A stretch of DNA of 64,000 nt from Arachidicoccus sp. (GTDB taxonomy: Bacteria > Bacteroidota > Bacteroidia > Chitinophagales > Chitinophagaceae). The stretch covers positions 1 through 64,000 of the forward strand of contig JAPWKH010000031.1 of assembly GCA_028283605.1 (NCBI GenBank), read 5' to 3'. The first letter of the stretch is position 1; the number at the start of each line of letters is the position of its first letter. A model generated the notes under the pieces. That model made no database searches. It was not told the origin of the DNA and saw only the letters and a program-made list of their open reading frames with translations. Position numbers and translations under genes: made by a program. Below are positions 1 to 9,310 of this stretch, piece by piece.

Positions 1-2663
1 TTATTGACTTCACTGAGCTCATCGATGCGGTTGTTGCCGTCAATGGTTACGATAATGTCGTTGTTGCCTGCATCGGTAGCGGCATTTATGGGTACATCCA
101 CCTGAACGGAATCCATAAATGCAATAGCGGCAATATTCTTGCTGACAAGCGTAACGATATTGCCGGAAGGCAGCTTTCTTTGTACCTGAACAAGTACCGA
201 ATCTTTAACGGCTTTACCAATATTATACAAATAAGCTTTGACGGAGAATTTGGCTTGCGTGGCAGATACAGACTGAGGCGCTATGATCTTTGCCGCCTCC
301 ACAGCAAAATCAGCCTTCGCAAAATGATACAACGATAACGACGGATCCCCAAAATATAATGTCTGTGCGGCATCTGCTAAGTAACTAATGTAATTTGTAG
401 AGGAAGATGTTCCATAATTAACCATCAATTGCTGGCTGGGAACCATACTGATGGTTATTGGCATTCCATAAAATTGACTTGCAAGTTTTTTATAAAAGAG
501 AGCATCATATAAATTTAAATATCCGTCAACGCCTAAAGCTGATTGAGACACAAAGGCTACACTACCCTTATCGGCACTAAAAATATATCTTTCTGTAATT
601 GTTTCTGAAGGGATATAATCAAAGCAATTTCCCAGGTTACATCCACTGGTAAATATTACGGGATATTTTCCCCCATTATCAAAATTATCCGGATCGGCTA
701 ATACAGTATATCCAATAGTGGTAGGAGCCCCGTGACCAAAATAACTGAGAAAGCTAAGCCCTTTTGTAAAAAGATCGTTTAAAGCACTATTGGGTGTCGT
801 ATTAAAAGAAGATGATGTATTTGAAAAATAATAACCAATGCCACCAAAGGCAGTATCGCTCATTGTTTTTTTGTAATTGTTTAAAAAACTGCCGAATGTA
901 GCGTCTTCAGATGTATTTGATGCCCCGCATACAAATACCATATTCTTTTTCCATAAGTTATTGTCAATGGTATAATCATTTGTATTCTGAGCTTGCTCAT
1001 AAGCTTTTACCTTAGCCAGATAAGTTCCTACTTGTTCGGAATTTACCGCAGGATATCGTCCGATAGGAGTTGTCATTATAGGAGAAAAATCATTTGATGC
1101 CAGCAACACATCTGATGCGGGATATCCGTAAGTGGGTATCAGTGCCTGTGCCTGATAATCTGCATTAGCGCCGGCAGCGCCGAAAGTATTATTAAACGTA
1201 AGGCCGTGCCCTATCAGAAAAGCAAATTTGGGCTTTACAGAAAAATTATTCCTTGCATAGCGTAAAAAGTTTTTGATGCTCAGAGGATGATTACGAATAC
1301 CGAAAGCAAACTGATCTTCCAAATCTTCGATATCGCATATTTTAGCATTGTAGCTGCCGCCGGCAGAGGAATTACGATATTGTTGATATTGCTGCACATA
1401 TCCGCCGCTGCCGTTAATAATAATTTTATGAGAGATAATTAAAAAATCGCCCTGGTTGGCACTGCTTCCATAATTTGTGAAGTTGCGCTGCGTTATTTGC
1501 GATGGATTAATAGAAGTATATGAATTTACAGATTGTGCGGCCATTACAAAGCTCGCAGAATCTTGAGAAGGCAGTAAAAATTCATAAGTACTGCCATTTA
1601 CTGCCGCAATATATCTTTGCCGGTGCGTAATATCATAAAGCACAGGCGTACTTCCATTTGCATTAAAATTAGTAATCTGCAAGCGCCGTTGAATGGCGCT
1701 TGATTTTAAATTAAAAGCAAAAGCGTTCTGCCCTCCGAAGTTAAATGTTCTCGGATAAGTCAGTGAAGCAAAAGAAACAATAGCTCTGTCATCAGAACTT
1801 GGAGCATTCGTTTCGCTGATTGTCGCACTCACATCTCCGGTTACCTTAAAATTATTGGCATTAAAAACCAATCCTTGAAACGCTCCTAATGATTGACTAT
1901 TGACAACAGTTCCGCCCGGATTAAGGCTTATCGTGATTTGTCTTTGAGTGCCTACATTAGCGTTGCCGGCAATACCCACAGATATTGTACTATTTATATT
2001 GCCTGCGGCGGTATAAGGAAATAAATTACTAAATGTTGTGGAAGTACTTGCGCCGGGAGAAATGGTAATACCATATGTTTTATACTGATAATCGGACATA
2101 TACACATATTCAGCTCCATTGTACGCATCTGCCGGGCCCATATTAAAAGTATTGCCTAAATTATTTTGAATAGTATAGAAAAAATAAGGCTCCGGCGCTA
2201 ATCCGTTCGGAATATTTGGCGCAGCATTATTATTATAAATGGCATTCGCGCCCATATTGGTATTAACTGTAAGAAAATAAGTAGCGCTATCTGTCTCAAG
2301 GCTTTGCAATTTATTAATCTGGTCATCCGGCTTCTGAAATAATTCAGCATCAGGAGAGCCGTCATTTTGTTGTCCCCAAAATTCTATATAATCATCGTTG
2401 CCTAAGGTTCCCAAGTTGTTTGCATATACAGGAACCTGTTGCCCGTTGTGCCAAAGCTGCAATTGCGAACCTTGTGCATTTATTCCAACGGAAGATAAAG
2501 TTTGTGCAGTGATTCTGTACAAGCCGTTGTTTAATATTTTAAACTTATAATAAGGCTTACCATAAACGATCCATTCGTTGTTATACGATTGAGCATACGC
2601 ACATGTTGCGGCTGTCAATAATAAAAACATCAGATAAATCGTATGGAATATTTTTCTTATCAT
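1..2663 (-). CDS. porU2: PorU2-like T9SS sortase, C25 gingipain family (3' end cut by window edge)
   Basis: The frame is open from the ATG at 2663 to base 1 (887 codons, no stop), so the C-terminus lies outside the window. A signal peptide ends near residue 24 (AYA-Q). A long beta-rich N-terminal part is followed by a peptidase C25 region. It has the expected catalytic pair: His644 in SYFGHGAP and Cys675 in FTSGCNLGN. The last visible 90 residues look like a CARDB-type domain ending in DGNNRIDELSEVN. PorU family members remove the C-terminal sorting signal of T9SS cargo at the cell surface. The CARDB domain after C25 and the PorV2-like neighbour 16 bp upstream favour the PorU2 branch over classical PorU; this is inference. 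The missing 3' part should show further repeats or a sorting domain. Confidence 0.75.
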   Translation of the reverse strand, partial: MIRKIFHTIYLMFLLLTAATCAYAQSYNNEWIVYGKPYYKFKILNNGLYRITAQTLSSVGINAQGSQLQLWHNGQQVPVYANNLGTLGNDDYIEFWGQQNDGSPDAELFQKPDDQINKLQSLETDSATYFLTVNTNMGANAIYNNNAAPNIPNGLAPEPYFFYTIQNNLGNTFNMGPADAYNGAEYVYMSDYQYKTYGITISPGASTSTTFSNLFPYTAAGNINSTISVGIAGNANVGTQRQITISLNPGGTVVNSQSLGAFQGLVFNANNFKVTGDVSATISETNAPSSDDRAIVSFASLTYPRTFNFGGQNAFAFNLKSSAIQRRLQITNFNANGSTPVLYDITHRQRYIAAVNGSTYEFLLPSQDSASFVMAAQSVNSYTSINPSQITQRNFTNYGSSANQGDFLIISHKIIINGSGGYVQQYQQYRNSSAGGSYNAKICDIEDLEDQFAFGIRNHPLSIKNFLRYARNNFSVKPKFAFLIGHGLTFNNTFGAAGANADYQAQALIPTYGYPASDVLLASNDFSPIMTTPIGRYPAVNSEQVGTYLAKVKAYEQAQNTNDYTIDNNLWKKNMVFVCGASNTSEDATFGSFLNNYKKTMSDTAFGGIGYYFSNTSSSFNTTPNSALNDLFTKGLSFLSYFGHGAPTTIGYTVLADPDNFDNGGKYPVIFTSGCNLGNCFDYIPSETITERYIFSADKGSVAFVSQSALGVDGYLNLYDALFYKKLASQFYGMPITISMVPSQQLMVNYGTSSSTNYISYLADAAQTLYFGDPSLSLYHFAKADFAVEAAKIIAPQSVSATQAKFSVKAYLYNIGKAVKDSVLVQVQRKLPSGNIVTLVSKNIAAIAFMDSVQVDVPINAATDAGNNDIIVTIDGNNRIDELSEVN

Positions 2664-2679
2664 GAAACGGTTCAATACA

Positions 2680-3807
2680 TTATTTTATAAAAGACAGTTT
2701 TTTAGATTTCTTTTCCAAATCCAAACGCAGCGAAAATACATGTGTATATAAAGAATTTGATTGATTGGCAAGATTTACGAATGCATAATCTATTATTACA
2801 TTTCCTATATGAAACCCCGCACCTATACTCGGCTGAAATATCCACTTCTTTTTTTGATTGGTAGAATCCGCATCCGAAATACCTTGTTGGAAATTGGAAA
2901 TGCCTCCACGGATAAATACTTTATCGGCAATGTTTGCTTCAAGACCGAGATTTGGGTCAATGCTTATGGGCTTGCTGCTGATAAGCGTATTTCTTTTTCC
3001 ATCAAAAGTTACGTGCAGGTTACTTTCTGCAAGCAAACTGAATTTTGGACTAAAAACAAAATTATATCCACCGCCGATAATCAGTCCCGGCTGTGTAATT
3101 TCCGTATGGCTTGATGGCACAATGTTACCTGCCAAAAGCAATTCTTCTTTTTCATCATCAGAGAAACTGTAACTCCAGCTATTGTATGTGGTGGTAATAT
3201 CTCTCGCCGTAACACCTACGCGCCATGTGGGCGTTACAGCCTGAAAACCGGCGTCAATGCCCAAGCCCCACGCGTGGCCAAAAGATCCGACACTCCTGTA
3301 AATAATTTTTACGTTGCCGCCAAAAGACATTTGTATGTCTTCAGTATTTTTCAATACTTGTCCGTATGACAAAAGAAAAGCATAATCGCTTGCGCTGAAA
3401 GATGAAATGTTGTTCCAGTTAAACTGGCCGCTTTGCGGGTCTACCAACGTCAATGTATTCGGAATATTATCCACACCAAAACGTAGTGCGGTAATCCCGA
3501 TCGTGCGTTTATCATCCTGCATGGGAATGGCTGCGGCAAAAAAATCATAACCCGCAATCCCGGAAAAATAATCGGCATGCATGACGGAAAATGTGGGCAC
3601 GTTTCTTATAAATGCAAGCCCGGCAGGATTCCAATATCCGGCAGTTGCATCGTTTACGGATGCAACCGTAGCATTCCCCATACTCATAGCACGCGCACCT
3701 GCGCCAATGTTTAAAAATTCATTGGTATAGGTATAAAATTGCGCCTCTATTTTTTGACAGAAACTAATGCTGAAGAAGAGTAAAAGGAATAATTTGTTTC
3801 GGTTCAT
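2680..3807 (-). CDS. porV2: PorV2-like outer membrane protein (PorV/PorQ family)
   Basis: A 375-residue protein with a signal peptide (cleavage near IEAQ, residue 22). The N-terminal pattern NEFLNIGAGARAMSMGNA, followed by ATAGYWNPAGL, is typical of the PorV/PorQ/UPF0164 beta-barrel family, which is related to FadL. In the T9SS, PorV binds cargo at the outer membrane and delivers it to the PorU sortase. This gene is the first of a two-gene minus-strand unit, with the PorU2-like gene starting 16 bp downstream, so the pair is likely co-transcribed. I favour PorV2 over PorV because of the partner; the distinction needs a family model. The barrel continues to the C-terminus, ending with a lysine-rich tail. 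Confidence 0.72.
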   Translation of the reverse strand: MNRNKLFLLLFFSISFCQKIEAQFYTYTNEFLNIGAGARAMSMGNATVASVNDATAGYWNPAGLAFIRNVPTFSVMHADYFSGIAGYDFFAAAIPMQDDKRTIGITALRFGVDNIPNTLTLVDPQSGQFNWNNISSFSASDYAFLLSYGQVLKNTEDIQMSFGGNVKIIYRSVGSFGHAWGLGIDAGFQAVTPTWRVGVTARDITTTYNSWSYSFSDDEKEELLLAGNIVPSSHTEITQPGLIIGGGYNFVFSPKFSLLAESNLHVTFDGKRNTLISSKPISIDPNLGLEANIADKVFIRGGISNFQQGISDADSTNQKKKWIFQPSIGAGFHIGNVIIDYAFVNLANQSNSLYTHVFSLRLDLEKKSKKLSFIK

Positions 3808-4161
3808 CCGGTTAAATCAAGGTAATTTTTTATCGAAATATCCTTATTCCTAATTAAACGCTGATGATAGCAAAATATTATGACAACGCAAGCCTGATAT
3901 TATAAAAATACTATTCTTATTCATAAAAATCATAAAGAAGAAAGATGTATTTCTTCAATTCAGTAAGCAAAATGGAATTTTTTAAACAGAAAAATAAGTA
4001 AGCTTTTTAGCTATAACGATTTTACAATATCCACAGTATAAATGTATAAAAAAATGCTAAAATATGTTTAATAAAAAAATTCCCCCTTAATTTCGCCCCG
4101 AATAAACACTTTGTTATTACAAAGTAAAAAATAACTTTTTAACACCTAAAAACACCTAACC
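3808..4161. other. Divergent AT-rich intergenic region between porV2 and T9SS cargo gene
   Basis: This 354-bp gap separates divergent genes and should hold both promoters. It is very AT-rich and has no convincing ORF or RNA gene. At 4088-4095 the sequence TAATTTCG differs in one base from the Bacteroidota -7 consensus TAnnTTTG. It would give a leader of about 60 nt for the plus-strand cargo gene. A short direct repeat (AACACCTAA) lies just before that ATG. No clear -7 box was seen for porV2. Confidence 0.5.
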
Positions 4162-5388
4162 ATGAAAAGAATTTTTACATTCTTTGTATTTGTTTTATCA
4201 TTAATCAATGGCTTTAGTTTCTCACAAAATTATTATCCCATAACCTTTAGCAGCGGAATAAATAAAAATGTTATATGCCAGGGATCGGCAGCATCTACTA
4301 CACTTTTTGATAATAATATTTGTTCATTTTTTTATAATGGATATAAGGGTTTATCTAACGGATTGCCAACTTCGGGAAAATTAACAAGCAGTTCTTTTCC
4401 TTCTACCGACGGCTATTATCAGTTAATTACTACATTAAATGCGAATAATGCTTTGTGGATAAATGGCACAGCAACAAGTACGCTCGTTTTTAACACAGCC
4501 AATCAAGTTTCTTATAATAGTATATTCGTGCTCGCTGCTTATGCAAATGCGAATGGAAATAACGCAAGCTTTAGTTACCAAATCAATTACACAGACGGCA
4601 CATCAGAAGCTGCTGTGACAAAAACAATTTCAGACTGGACAATCGCCAATTCAACAAAAATAAAAGAAACGATTCACCGCGTTTGGGTGTCGAGCAATTC
4701 AGACGGAGGGCAAGTTTATATGTTTGACTATGCTATTGTTCCCAACAGTGCCGCAAAGAAAATAAAATCCGTCACTTTTAAAAATATTTCTGATGCTACA
4801 GGTTATTTCCCGGGGCAATTTGGCGTATTTGCCATTACAGGTTATATATCGTCTAACACAACTTTACCGGTAAAATACGGGGAAAAATTGTCTTGTACTT
4901 ATACCAATAAACAAATAAAATTAGAATGGACGACTACTTCAGAAATTAATAATAATTATTTTGATATCCAAAAGTTTGTCAATAATCAATGGGTGCCCAT
5001 CGGAAAAGTTAAGTCTGATATTACTTCCGGCAACGGCAGCAATTATTCTTTTACCGATCAAAATCCTGTAAATGGCAATAATCTTTATCGCTTAGTGCAG
5101 TTCGATTTAGACGGCAATTCAGAGATAAGCCCGACTGCTGCAATAAATGTAATCGGATTGACTGAAACCGTAAGTGTATATCCCAACCCTGCAAGCAATT
5201 ATTTATCCCTGTCTAATGTAAGCGCCGGCTCCATTATAAAAATCATTAATCTAAACGGAAGATCCGTATTAAATACCTTATACAATTCCGCAGCAATCAA
5301 TATCTGCTCGCTTCCTTCAGGCATTTATTTTATCCAGATTTCTGATAATAATCGTAAGATTAATACATTCAAATTTATAAAACAATAA
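4162..5388 (+). CDS. Secreted protein with type A T9SS C-terminal sorting domain
   Basis: A 408-residue protein with a signal peptide (GFSFSQ, residues 1-22). Its middle part is rich in Asn, Ser, Thr and Gly and I recognise no enzyme domain in it. Residues about 240-330 look like a fibronectin-like linker (NNYFDIQK, NLYRLVQFD) often found before the sorting domain. The last 75 residues are a type A sorting signal: VYPNPASNYLSL, then LNGR, LPSGIYFIQI and a basic end. The protein is therefore predicted to cross the outer membrane by the T9SS and be attached at the surface or released. It lies opposite the porV2/porU2 pair. The function of the passenger part is unknown. Confidence 0.85.
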   Translation: MKRIFTFFVFVLSLINGFSFSQNYYPITFSSGINKNVICQGSAASTTLFDNNICSFFYNGYKGLSNGLPTSGKLTSSSFPSTDGYYQLITTLNANNALWINGTATSTLVFNTANQVSYNSIFVLAAYANANGNNASFSYQINYTDGTSEAAVTKTISDWTIANSTKIKETIHRVWVSSNSDGGQVYMFDYAIVPNSAAKKIKSVTFKNISDATGYFPGQFGVFAITGYISSNTTLPVKYGEKLSCTYTNKQIKLEWTTTSEINNNYFDIQKFVNNQWVPIGKVKSDITSGNGSNYSFTDQNPVNGNNLYRLVQFDLDGNSEISPTAAINVIGLTETVSVYPNPASNYLSLSNVSAGSIIKIINLNGRSVLNTLYNSAAINICSLPSGIYFIQISDNNRKINTFKFIKQ

Positions 5389-5413
5389 TGTGCATGCATG
5401 CATAAAAATTATA

Positions 5414-5448
5414 TTGCACCAATCCAAAAGTTGGTGCAATTTTATATA
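5414..5448 (+). terminator. Rho-independent terminator after T9SS cargo gene
   Basis: A perfect 9-bp stem, TTGCACCAA/TTGGTGCAA (5414-5422 and 5431-5439), with an 8-nt loop is followed by a T-rich tail (TTTTATATATA). It lies 26 bp after the stop codon. Confidence 0.65.
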
Positions 5449-5505
5449 TATATAACAGAAAAAATTATAGCGAGCAGAATTAACTGCCTTATTATCATTA
5501 AATAG

Positions 5506-5513
5506 TACTTTTG
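5506..5513 (+). promoter_or_regulatory. -7 box of radical SAM gene
   Basis: TACTTTTG matches the Bacteroidota TAnnTTTG exactly. It ends only 5 nt before the ATG at 5519, so transcription would start at or next to the start codon. No clear -33 element is visible. Confidence 0.5.
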
Positions 5514-5518
5514 TAATT

Positions 5519-6547
5519 ATGTATTTTAATCTTAATGACAGCATTAACCTGTTGCGAAAGTTTACATTCCGCCGATTTTGGAATGCAGCTAAAGTTGTAG
5601 GCAGTTATCAGCTAAGTAAAATATTGAAAAAACCTATTCAATGGGGAATGCCTATTTCCATATCGTTCGAGCCTACTACTTCCTGCAATCTTCGTTGCCC
5701 GGAATGCCCGAGCGGCCTTCGTTCTTTCACGCGCGGGAGAGGGATGCTGAAAAATAATTTTTTTACCGATACAATCGATGATATCTATAAAGACATACTT
5801 TACCTGATCTTCTACTTTCAGGGCGAGCCCTTTTTAAATACCGATTTTTTAAAAATGGTAAAGTATGCTCATGACAAAGGAATCTATACTGCCACATCTA
5901 CCAATGCGCATTATCTGACAGATGCCAAATCAAAAGAAGCCGTAGAAAGCGGATTGGACAGATTGATTATTTCCATCGACGGCACCACGCAAGATGTTTA
6001 CGAACAATATCGCGTAGGCGGAAAACTGGAAAAAGTATTGCAGGGAGCACGCAATATCGTAAAATGGAAAAAAGAATTGAAAAGCAAAACACCTTTCGTT
6101 TTTTTCCAGTTTCTCGTAGTAAAGCCCAATGAGCATCAAATAGAAGATATAAAAAAATTGGCAAAGGAAATAGGTGTGGATCAGGTGCGTTTCAAAACAG
6201 CGCAGGTTTACGATTACGAAAACGATCCGCACGATCTTATTCCTACTATTGATAAATACAGCCGCTACCGCAAAGATAAAAACGGGAAAATGCAAGTTAA
6301 GAGCGGCATGAAAAATCATTGCTGGAAATTATGGCATTCCAATGTAATTACCTGGGACGGACTCGTAGTGCCTTGCTGCTTTGATAAAGATGCCATGCAC
6401 AGGTTGGGAAATCTTAAAACACAATCGTTCAAAGAAGTTTGGCACAATGATAATTACAAGCAATTCCGTAAAGAATTAATGACAAGCCGGCAAAACATTG
6501 ACATTTGCGCCAACTGCTCCGAAGGCTTAACGGTTTGGGAAGATTAA
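5519..6547 (+). CDS. Radical SAM/SPASM domain protein
   Basis: A 342-residue protein. The 4Fe-4S/SAM site is C-x3-C-x2-C at Cys56, Cys60 and Cys63 (TTSCNLRCPEC). The C-terminal SPASM region carries further cysteines: NHCW near residue 267, VVPCCFD near 282, and DICANC near 330. Together these would bind one or two extra iron-sulfur clusters, as in MoaA/PqqE-type enzymes that modify peptides or small molecules. The substrate is unknown and no short precursor peptide gene was seen next to it. The next gene, a MarR regulator, starts 14 bp after the stop codon and an open frame for it reaches back into this gene. An ATG five bases after a perfect -7 box suggests a leaderless or very short-leader mRNA. 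Confidence 0.85.
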   Translation: MYFNLNDSINLLRKFTFRRFWNAAKVVGSYQLSKILKKPIQWGMPISISFEPTTSCNLRCPECPSGLRSFTRGRGMLKNNFFTDTIDDIYKDILYLIFYFQGEPFLNTDFLKMVKYAHDKGIYTATSTNAHYLTDAKSKEAVESGLDRLIISIDGTTQDVYEQYRVGGKLEKVLQGARNIVKWKKELKSKTPFVFFQFLVVKPNEHQIEDIKKLAKEIGVDQVRFKTAQVYDYENDPHDLIPTIDKYSRYRKDKNGKMQVKSGMKNHCWKLWHSNVITWDGLVVPCCFDKDAMHRLGNLKTQSFKEVWHNDNYKQFRKELMTSRQNIDICANCSEGLTVWED

Positions 6548-6561
6548 CTTACGAAAACTAT

Positions 6562-7035
6562 ATGGAAAAAATGAAAGAATTGACCGCAGACGGAAAATTT
6601 AGAAGTACCTATCATCGTACAAGAATAAATATTCTCTATACGGCAATATGGCTAAACCAATACGTTCGGGATTTTATACATCAATTCGATCTCACACCGC
6701 AGCAATATAACATCTTAAAAATTGTAGCCAACAGTGAAAAGCCTATGAATGTATTACAAATCCGCGACAGAATGTTTGAAAAACTCAGCGACTCCAGCCG
6801 TTTGATCAACCGATTGGAATTAAAAGGATTATTGTCCAAGAAAAAATGCTGGGAAGATAAAAGATTAGTAGAAATTACCATTACCACAGCGGGCTTAGCA
6901 GTCATTGAAAAAGTATCTGAACATATATTTCAATTAGACGAGCCATTAAAAGGCCTTGGTGAAGAAGATGCTGAAAAAATTTCAGAATTATTGCTGCAAA
7001 TGCGTAAAACAAGTTCGAAAAAATCAGAATATTAA
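6562..7035 (+). CDS. MarR family transcriptional regulator
   Basis: 157 residues from the ATG at 6562. The frame is open back to 6505, inside the radical SAM gene, but the extra 19 residues match nothing in the family, and MarR proteins usually have 140-160 residues. The winged helix is visible: LTPQQYNILKIV, then LQIRDRMFEKLSDSSRLINRLE as the recognition region and KLCWEDKR-like wing residues (KKCWEDKRLVEITIT). MarR proteins are dimeric repressors or activators, often released by small phenolic ligands. It follows the radical SAM gene by 14 bp and precedes the glycosidase gene by 4 bp, so all three probably share a transcript. The ligand and targets are unknown. Confidence 0.85.
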   Translation: MEKMKELTADGKFRSTYHRTRINILYTAIWLNQYVRDFIHQFDLTPQQYNILKIVANSEKPMNVLQIRDRMFEKLSDSSRLINRLELKGLLSKKKCWEDKRLVEITITTAGLAVIEKVSEHIFQLDEPLKGLGEEDAEKISELLLQMRKTSSKKSEY

Positions 7036-7039
7036 TTGA

Positions 7040-8605
7040 ATGAAGATCTGTAAAATTTCTCTGTCTATTTTATTGGTTATATTTTTTCATAATGCACAGT
7101 CTCAATCTTATTCTCCCAAATACGAAATGCGCGGGGCTTGGATAGCCACCGTTGTCAATCTCGATTGGCCTTCCAAGCCGGGATTAAGCGTAACACAGCA
7201 AAAACAAGAGTTTATCGATATATTGAATAAAGATAAACAAACAGGCATCAACGCAGTATTTGTACAAATCCGCCCTTCAGGCGATGCATTTTATCCTTCC
7301 CAGTACGATCCCTGGAGCGAATATTTAACCGGACGGCAAGGGCAAGCGCCCGTTCCATTTTACGATCCTTTAAAATTCATGATCGATGAAGCGCACAAAA
7401 GAGGAATAGAATTTCATGCATGGATCAATCCATACAGAATGGTTTTTAATACCGCAACTTCTTCCGTAGCAGCAAATAATATTACAAGATTGCATCCTGA
7501 ATGGTTTGTTACATACGACCATAAAAAAATATTTAATCCGGGATTGCCTCAATCTGTCGATTATCTGGTTGGCGTAGTGTCAGACATTGCATTGCGGTAT
7601 GATATTGACGGGATACATTTCGATGATTATTTTTATCCCTATCCTACTGCAGGGCATTTTAATGACGATGCGGCATACAGGCAATATGGCCGCGGAATGG
7701 ATTTGGACGATTGGCGCAGATCCAATTGTGATTCTGCCATTAAAAAAGTTCACGATGCCATTCTTCGCATCAACCCGATGATTAAATTCGGCGTAAGTCC
7801 GTTTGGCATTTATCAAAACAAGTATCAAGACTCTGAAGGAAGCGATACGCGCGGCACAACCAATTATCACGATTTATATGCTAATATTTTATTATGGCTG
7901 AAAAAAGGATGGATAGACTATGTGGCACCTCAACTGTATTGGCCAATCGGTAAACAAGGCCAGGATTATCGGATATTGCTCGATTGGTGGGCTAAACATA
8001 CTTATGGCAAAGATTTGTACATCGGCCATCCAATTGCCTATGGCATTCGGCAAAATACTGACGAATATGTTACAGCCTTTTCAAACCCAAATGAGTATCC
8101 CGACGAAATAAAATTGCTTCGTCAATATCCTCAAGCCAAAGGAAGTGTTTTCTGGAATAATAAATCGCTGCTTTTAAATCCAAGCGGCATAAGAGATTCA
8201 CTTATAAACAATTATTTCAAATATCCTGCATTGGTTCCCCCTATGAAATGGATTGATAATAATCCTCCGCAAGCTCCTGAAATATGGCTGTCATCAAATG
8301 GTTCCTCACAGGTTCAGGGATCGTTGGACGAAATTTCACAATCGGAGATTGTAAATAAATATGTCTTGTACATTTCGCAAGATGCTGCAACGCTCGGGCG
8401 GCAACCTATACAAATAACCGGCGGCGATAATGGCATTAACAAATTTGCATTTACCATCTTACAGCAAAACATTCCGCAAGGAACAGATCAGTTTTTTGCA
8501 GCGGTAACGAGTGTAGATAAAGAAAATAACGAAAGCGGACTGAGCAATATTATACGCTTCCGGAAAATGCCCAACGGCCAATGGCGCGGATTTTCAGGGC
8601 ATTAA
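7040..8605 (+). CDS. GHL10/DUF187-type family 10 glycosylhydrolase-like secreted protein
   Basis: A 521-residue protein with a signal peptide (HNAQSQ, about residue 22). The start EMRGAWIATVVNLDWPS and the later NAVFVQIRPSGDAFYPS, EFHAWINPYRM and GIHFDDYFYPYP mark the GHL10 (YngK-like) TIM barrel. Acidic residues in DGIHFDDYF and WIDYVAPQLYW are candidate catalytic positions. Members act on peptidoglycan or other envelope glycans in the periplasm or at the surface. The last 120 residues, from about NNPPQAPEIW, resemble a fibronectin-III-like module. It is 4 bp after the MarR gene, which suggests co-expression. The exact substrate is not known. Confidence 0.85.
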   Translation: MKICKISLSILLVIFFHNAQSQSYSPKYEMRGAWIATVVNLDWPSKPGLSVTQQKQEFIDILNKDKQTGINAVFVQIRPSGDAFYPSQYDPWSEYLTGRQGQAPVPFYDPLKFMIDEAHKRGIEFHAWINPYRMVFNTATSSVAANNITRLHPEWFVTYDHKKIFNPGLPQSVDYLVGVVSDIALRYDIDGIHFDDYFYPYPTAGHFNDDAAYRQYGRGMDLDDWRRSNCDSAIKKVHDAILRINPMIKFGVSPFGIYQNKYQDSEGSDTRGTTNYHDLYANILLWLKKGWIDYVAPQLYWPIGKQGQDYRILLDWWAKHTYGKDLYIGHPIAYGIRQNTDEYVTAFSNPNEYPDEIKLLRQYPQAKGSVFWNNKSLLLNPSGIRDSLINNYFKYPALVPPMKWIDNNPPQAPEIWLSSNGSSQVQGSLDEISQSEIVNKYVLYISQDAATLGRQPIQITGGDNGINKFAFTILQQNIPQGTDQFFAAVTSVDKENNESGLSNIIRFRKMPNGQWRGFSGH

Positions 8606-8680
8606 GAATGCGTTTCAACAAGCTTGCGGCATCCTTTAAAATAAATAACATACACTTCTTTATTTACGGTACGATTTTTT

Positions 8681-8688
8681 TATTTTTG
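8681..8688 (+). promoter_or_regulatory. -7 box of bifunctional nuclease/ispE operon
   Basis: TATTTTTG is an exact TAnnTTTG match, 28 nt before the ATG at 8717. No clear -33 box. Confidence 0.5.
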
Positions 8689-8716
8689 CAGCTAATCCAA
8701 AAGCAGAATCAGGAGA

Positions 8717-9310
8717 ATGAAAAAAATTGAATTGGAGATAATAGCCTTGTCACACAGCATGTCGGGAACACAATCTTATGCAATAGTTCTCGGTGAAGTA
8801 AACGGCTTAAGAAGGCTACCGATAGTGATTGGCGGTTTTGAAGCACAAGCTATTGCAGTGGCTTTGGAACGGATGAAGCCATCCCGCCCTTTAACACACG
8901 ATTTGATAAAAAATTTTACGGCTGCTTTTAATATCGAATTAGTGGAAGTCATCATCAATGATTTGCAGGAAGGTGTATTTTACTCCACTTTGGTATGCAT
9001 CAATGATAAACAAACTGCAGAGATTGACAGCCGCACAAGCGATGCTATTGCATTAGCCGTAAGATTTGGCTGCCCGATTTATACTTACGAAAATATTTTG
9101 GAAAGTGCAAGCATTGTAATGGATGAAGCAAATGCTTCGGAACCTCACATACAAAGTACGCCTTCCGCGCCCATTCCCGGGTTTGGCAATGAAGCCCTTT
9201 CGGCAAAATCTATTGAAGAATTACAAAATTTACTGGATCAGGTGTTGGAATCCGAAGACTATATAAAAGCCGCAGCTATCCGTGACGAAATCAATCGCAG
9301 AAAAAGATAA
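8717..9310 (+). CDS. Bifunctional nuclease family protein (DUF151) with UVR motif
   Basis: A 197-residue protein. Residues 1-135 form the BFN/DUF151 domain (LPIVIGGFEAQAIAVALE, SRTSDAIALAVRFGCPIY), named after a plant nuclease active on RNA and DNA; the bacterial role is poorly known. The last 35 residues (SIEELQNLLDQVLESEDYI.KAAAIRDEI) form a UvrB/UvrC-type helical pair motif, a common add-on in Bacteroidota members. The stop codon overlaps the ispE start by one base (TAATG), so translation of the two is probably coupled. A perfect -7 box precedes it. Confidence 0.88.
   Translation: MKKIELEIIALSHSMSGTQSYAIVLGEVNGLRRLPIVIGGFEAQAIAVALERMKPSRPLTHDLIKNFTAAFNIELVEVIINDLQEGVFYSTLVCINDKQTAEIDSRTSDAIALAVRFGCPIYTYENILESASIVMDEANASEPHIQSTPSAPIPGFGNEALSAKSIEELQNLLDQVLESEDYIKAAAIRDEINRRKR

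Noticed and set aside
6505-6561. Longer start of the MarR gene inside the radical SAM gene
   Set aside because: The 19 extra residues are encoded by the SPASM cysteine region of the other frame and match nothing in MarR proteins.
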